DNA from: Candidatus Pacearchaeota archaeon
GTDB taxonomy: Archaea > Nanoarchaeota > Nanoarchaeia > Pacearchaeales > GW2011-AR1
Direction of reading: 5' to 3'
Assembly: GCA_002686195.1 (NCBI GenBank)
Contig: NZAS01000123.1
Coordinates: forward strand, 1-6,804
Length of the DNA: 6,804 bases
Part shown: positions 4,246-6,804 of the stretch, piece after piece
Layout: the number at the start of each line of letters is the position of its first letter
Position numbering within the stretch: position 1 is the stretch's first letter
Translations under genes and position numbers: made by a program
The notes under the pieces: model-generated
Seen by the model: only the letters and a program-made list of their open reading frames with translations
Told to the model about the DNA's origin: nothing
Databases searched by the model: none

Positions 4246-6804
4246 ATGGCACTCGTAGACTTAATAGCAGATTTAGAAAATTTTAAATATGGTCACACAG
4301 ACTATGATAAGATAGATGCACAGATAAAGGATGGTGTAGACTTTTTTCCAGATGATGATGCAACGGGATTTACTCCTAAAACAAACTTAGAGTCTGAATT
4401 TAAGAAAGCGTCCAGATTTGATGCAAAATCTGTAATGCCATCGGCTAGTCCGACAGAATTTACTGAAGATATTGATGCCGTAACTTATGATATAGATGAT
4501 GAGTCTGTAACTGTTAATACTTCATATGAAAACTTTGCTGCTGGTGTATTCGACCAAAATTATACTTCAGTAGAAGTTCAAATTAGAGCTGATTCAATTG
4601 TTTGGCCACATGCAGCAATTTCTTATAGTAAGACTTGGGAAGTTTTCGACCATTATCCTGGCAAACCTGGTCAGACATTTTCGGATACTCTTCATGTTTC
4701 TGATAATATTGAAATACATCCGTTTGTAGCTCCAAAATTTGACCCCGATGATGTTATTAATGATTTAGGTAGGTACAGCGGGGGACAATCTCCGGCAAGT
4801 TACCCGTATCCAACTACAGATTCGGATGGTCTTCCAATTTCTGATAATCATAATTGGTCACTTGATCTCGGAGAAGGAGATTTTCAAACTGTATGGCCTA
4901 CTGCTGCTCCACACCCACAAGGTGCAACTGTAAACAGATTCAGTCAAAGAAAATATCCGTATCCAATAACAGATGGAGCTGGATTACATAATTGGGGTGA
5001 TGAATTTGAAAGTATTTTTGATAGATTTCGTGTTGATGGATCTGCTACAGATTATACGGATATGGAAGGTAGTAAAAAGTATACAGCGTTTGGTAGAGTG
5101 GGTTTCACTAGTGAAACTGACCCATCAACTAATTCTTATTTTAATCCCCCGTTTAAGCATTTATCGTTAGATATAAGTCCTTTTCAACAAATGTCTATGT
5201 ATGATACGGACAACAATCTGCTTGAAACAACGGAAGCAAATTGGAGACTAGGTTCAATTCATATAGGTGTTGATGATACGAATTCGGGAGCAGGAATATT
5301 ATCAGGATTTCCACCAAATTATTATGCTAAGTTACAACCGATTGCAAGCAGAGTATCTATGTGGGATGATTATGCAGGGAATTTTAAGATGCGGGTGGCA
5401 GGGACATTTCCGCCAAATGATGATAATATGCAAGTAGGAGATGGTTATTCTCCGGGAGAAATAGGCATCAACAGACCCGGGCATTATCAAAACTATCCGT
5501 GGTTTACAACGGGTTGGTTCTGGAACTACGGTGATCAACAAACTTTTTTTGGGATGCCTGTTCCAAAGTTTCAAACTCAAGATTTAATTACAGTAGGTGA
5601 TTTATATACAATTGTATCACAACCAGCTGGACATCGTTATAACTCACCATTTCAACCATTGCCGCCATATGATTTTATGACTACGCCTATAGCAAATTTT
5701 GCAAGTAGATATACCGATGAATGGACGCCAAGTTTAACTCTTACAATACCAGAAGTTGTTTCAAGTATGGATGGGGGATCTGTTAATGTAGGTAATATAC
5801 CTGAACAAACTTATGAAGGTCCTCCGCCAGTTACAAATAGGATAGCTTTAGGTGCACATGGTTCTCCATTTATGACTACGCCTATAGCAAATTTTGTAAG
5901 TAGTTATGCTGGTACGGTTCCACATACGCCAAGTTTAACTCTCACAGTACCATTAGTTAAATCTAGTATGAATAGTGGAACAACTAATGTAGGGGATATA
6001 CCAGAACAAACCTTTGATAACTCTTATGATGCTTTTGGTGCACACGGTTATCCATTTATGGTTACACCAATTAATACTTTTGAGAGTGACTATCCAAAAG
6101 GTCCTTCATTAACTTGGGGTGATGAAGATGGTACGATGACAGGACCTGTAGCTGGTAATCCACCAACGCATGAATTAAAAAGAGGTGTGTATAATGAGTA
6201 TCCTTTAGAAAATCAATTTTCTTGGACTAATGTAGGGAACGTTCCGTATGGTTCTACTGGAGATTGGGTTGGTGGGCAAATAGGTTCAATTCATATTTCA
6301 CCTGGTGGAGAGATAAAAGCTGGAACACAATATGGTGCGATGACAGATCAAACTTTTGAGCTTTTGGCTGAAGATACTTCATTAATTGATGTTGCAGCTG
6401 ACGTTCAAGAGGATCTTGTTACTCAGTTTGCTAATTTAGTACATGTTGGCGGCACTTCACAATTTGCAGATGCAGAAACTAATGAATATACAGTTCCAAC
6501 CGATTTTACCGATCAAATAACTCATAATATACCCGCAATTACAATTACACAATCAACCCCTGATGCTATTGTAGGAGAAGATAAGATTGGTGTTTATGAT
6601 GGTGAAAAAAATGTAGGACCATTCCAATGGGGTGATAATGTTGATTTAAGAACTTTAACATCAGATGAACATAAAAATAAAATAGATGGGATATTAAAAT
6701 CTGAAAAAGTGTCGCTTATAGATACGGATTTTATGAACGTCCCGTTTGGTATGGGTCCAAACAATCTTTTTGCTTCTGGGTCTTTTAGAAAAGTTGCATC
6801 ACCT
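4246..6804 (+). CDS. Large virion structural protein with internal repeats (3' truncated)
   Basis: From the ATG at 4246, one base after the tape-measure TAA and behind a weak GGGA (4235-4238), the frame stays open for 853 codons to the window edge. The N-terminus (VDLIADLENFKYGHTDYDKI, then DGVDFFPDDDATGFTP) is charged. The rest is rich in Gly, Pro, Thr, Asn, Asp and aromatics, poor in Lys and Cys, and looks beta-rich, as in phage structural and adhesin-like proteins. Repeats include two YPYP..TD segments (about 186 and 237), two GSIHI segments, and a tandem 65/62-residue unit from about residue 477. No signal peptide, membrane segment or catalytic motif is seen. Position after the tape measure suggests a baseplate, tail or fibre-associated component. 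In T4 this slot holds genes 48 and 54 (tube cap/initiator), but this protein is too large and repetitive to be gp48. Family not recognised. Confidence 0.75.
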   Translation, partial: MALVDLIADLENFKYGHTDYDKIDAQIKDGVDFFPDDDATGFTPKTNLESEFKKASRFDAKSVMPSASPTEFTEDIDAVTYDIDDESVTVNTSYENFAAGVFDQNYTSVEVQIRADSIVWPHAAISYSKTWEVFDHYPGKPGQTFSDTLHVSDNIEIHPFVAPKFDPDDVINDLGRYSGGQSPASYPYPTTDSDGLPISDNHNWSLDLGEGDFQTVWPTAAPHPQGATVNRFSQRKYPYPITDGAGLHNWGDEFESIFDRFRVDGSATDYTDMEGSKKYTAFGRVGFTSETDPSTNSYFNPPFKHLSLDISPFQQMSMYDTDNNLLETTEANWRLGSIHIGVDDTNSGAGILSGFPPNYYAKLQPIASRVSMWDDYAGNFKMRVAGTFPPNDDNMQVGDGYSPGEIGINRPGHYQNYPWFTTGWFWNYGDQQTFFGMPVPKFQTQDLITVGDLYTIVSQPAGHRYNSPFQPLPPYDFMTTPIANFASRYTDEWTPSLTLTIPEVVSSMDGGSVNVGNIPEQTYEGPPPVTNRIALGAHGSPFMTTPIANFVSSYAGTVPHTPSLTLTVPLVKSSMNSGTTNVGDIPEQTFDNSYDAFGAHGYPFMVTPINTFESDYPKGPSLTWGDEDGTMTGPVAGNPPTHELKRGVYNEYPLENQFSWTNVGNVPYGSTGDWVGGQIGSIHISPGGEIKAGTQYGAMTDQTFELLAEDTSLIDVAADVQEDLVTQFANLVHVGGTSQFADAETNEYTVPTDFTDQITHNIPAITITQSTPDAIVGEDKIGVYDGEKNVGPFQWGDNVDLRTLTSDEHKNKIDGILKSEKVSLIDTDFMNVPFGMGPNNLFASGSFRKVASP
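4804..4977 (+). repeat. Degenerate YPYP..TD repeat pair in the structural gene
   Basis: The protein shows YPYPTTDSDGL (from residue 186) and YPYPITDGAGL (from residue 237), each followed by a His-Asn-Trp triplet after a short gap. The DNA of the two copies remains similar (CCGTATCCAA shared exactly). Spacing is 51 residues. This suggests an older duplicated module in the N-terminal third of the protein. Confidence 0.5.
5674..5868 (+). repeat. Tandem repeat copy 1 (65 residues)
   Basis: The unit begins FMTTPIANF and contains TPSLTLTIP, a VSSMDGGSVNVG segment and IPEQTY. It keeps a 28-base identity with copy 2 (5674-5701 against 5869-5896) and a second 17-base identity (5725-5741 against 5926-5942). 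Confidence 0.85.
5869..6054 (+). repeat. Tandem repeat copy 2 (62 residues)
   Basis: This unit begins FMTTPIANF, then TPSLTLTVP, a KSSMNSGTTNVG segment and IPEQTF, closely matching copy 1. It is preceded by GAHGSP, as copy 3 is by GAHGYP. The nucleotide identity blocks point to recent duplication or exchange. Confidence 0.85.
6055..6117 (+). repeat. Partial, diverged tandem repeat copy 3
   Basis: FMVTPINTF followed by ESDYP and PSLTW matches the first 20 or so residues of copies 1 and 2; similarity then fades, though a GAMTDQTF segment further on (near 6334) may be a remnant of the unit's end. Confidence 0.65.

Noticed and set aside
4973..5170. A 65-codon + strand frame within the large structural gene
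   Set aside because: It lies in another frame of a well-supported long coding region, has no good ribosome binding site, and its product is an Ile/Leu-rich shadow.
5674..6117. CRISPR-like repeat array
   Set aside because: The repeats are long, in frame, contiguous and translated as protein units, with no short palindromic repeats or regular spacers.

Overview
The window is a piece of the tail-morphogenesis cluster of a contractile-tailed (myovirus) phage of the broad T4-like type. The DNA is AT-rich. The best-recognised gene belongs to the T4 gp26 baseplate-hub assembly family in the form seen in marine T4-like phages (cyanophages, pelagiphages). A marine bacterial host is therefore the best guess, but nothing in the window identifies the host directly. 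All genes lie on the + strand, tightly packed, in what looks like one transcription unit.

Layout: (1) bases 1-78 are the last 25 codons of an unidentified gene with a hydrophobic tail. (2) 112-873 is a gp26-like hub/tail assembly protein. (3) 845-1075 is an open frame, offset +1 from gene 26, that has no usable start codon before its well-structured coding part. Both frames run through a TTTTTTT tract at 853-859, three bases after a perfect 7-bp hairpin, so the downstream frame is most simply made by programmed frameshifting as a 26-51-like fusion. (4) 1151-1387 is a small basic helical protein of unknown function. (5) 1389-4244 is a 951-residue tape-measure-type protein. (6) 4246 to the window end is an open frame of 853 codons with no stop, encoding a large virion structural protein with internal tandem repeats.

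The order short chaperone, frameshifted extension, tape measure matches the G/GT-H arrangement of lambda-like and many other tailed phages. I infer that the gp26-like protein and its shifted form act as tail assembly chaperones for the 951-residue tape measure. The small helical protein may assist, and the large repeat protein would be added to the baseplate or tail. No tRNA, CRISPR array, insertion sequence, integrase, defence gene or minus-strand gene is supported. The most interesting item is the recoding site with its upstream hairpin at 831-859.
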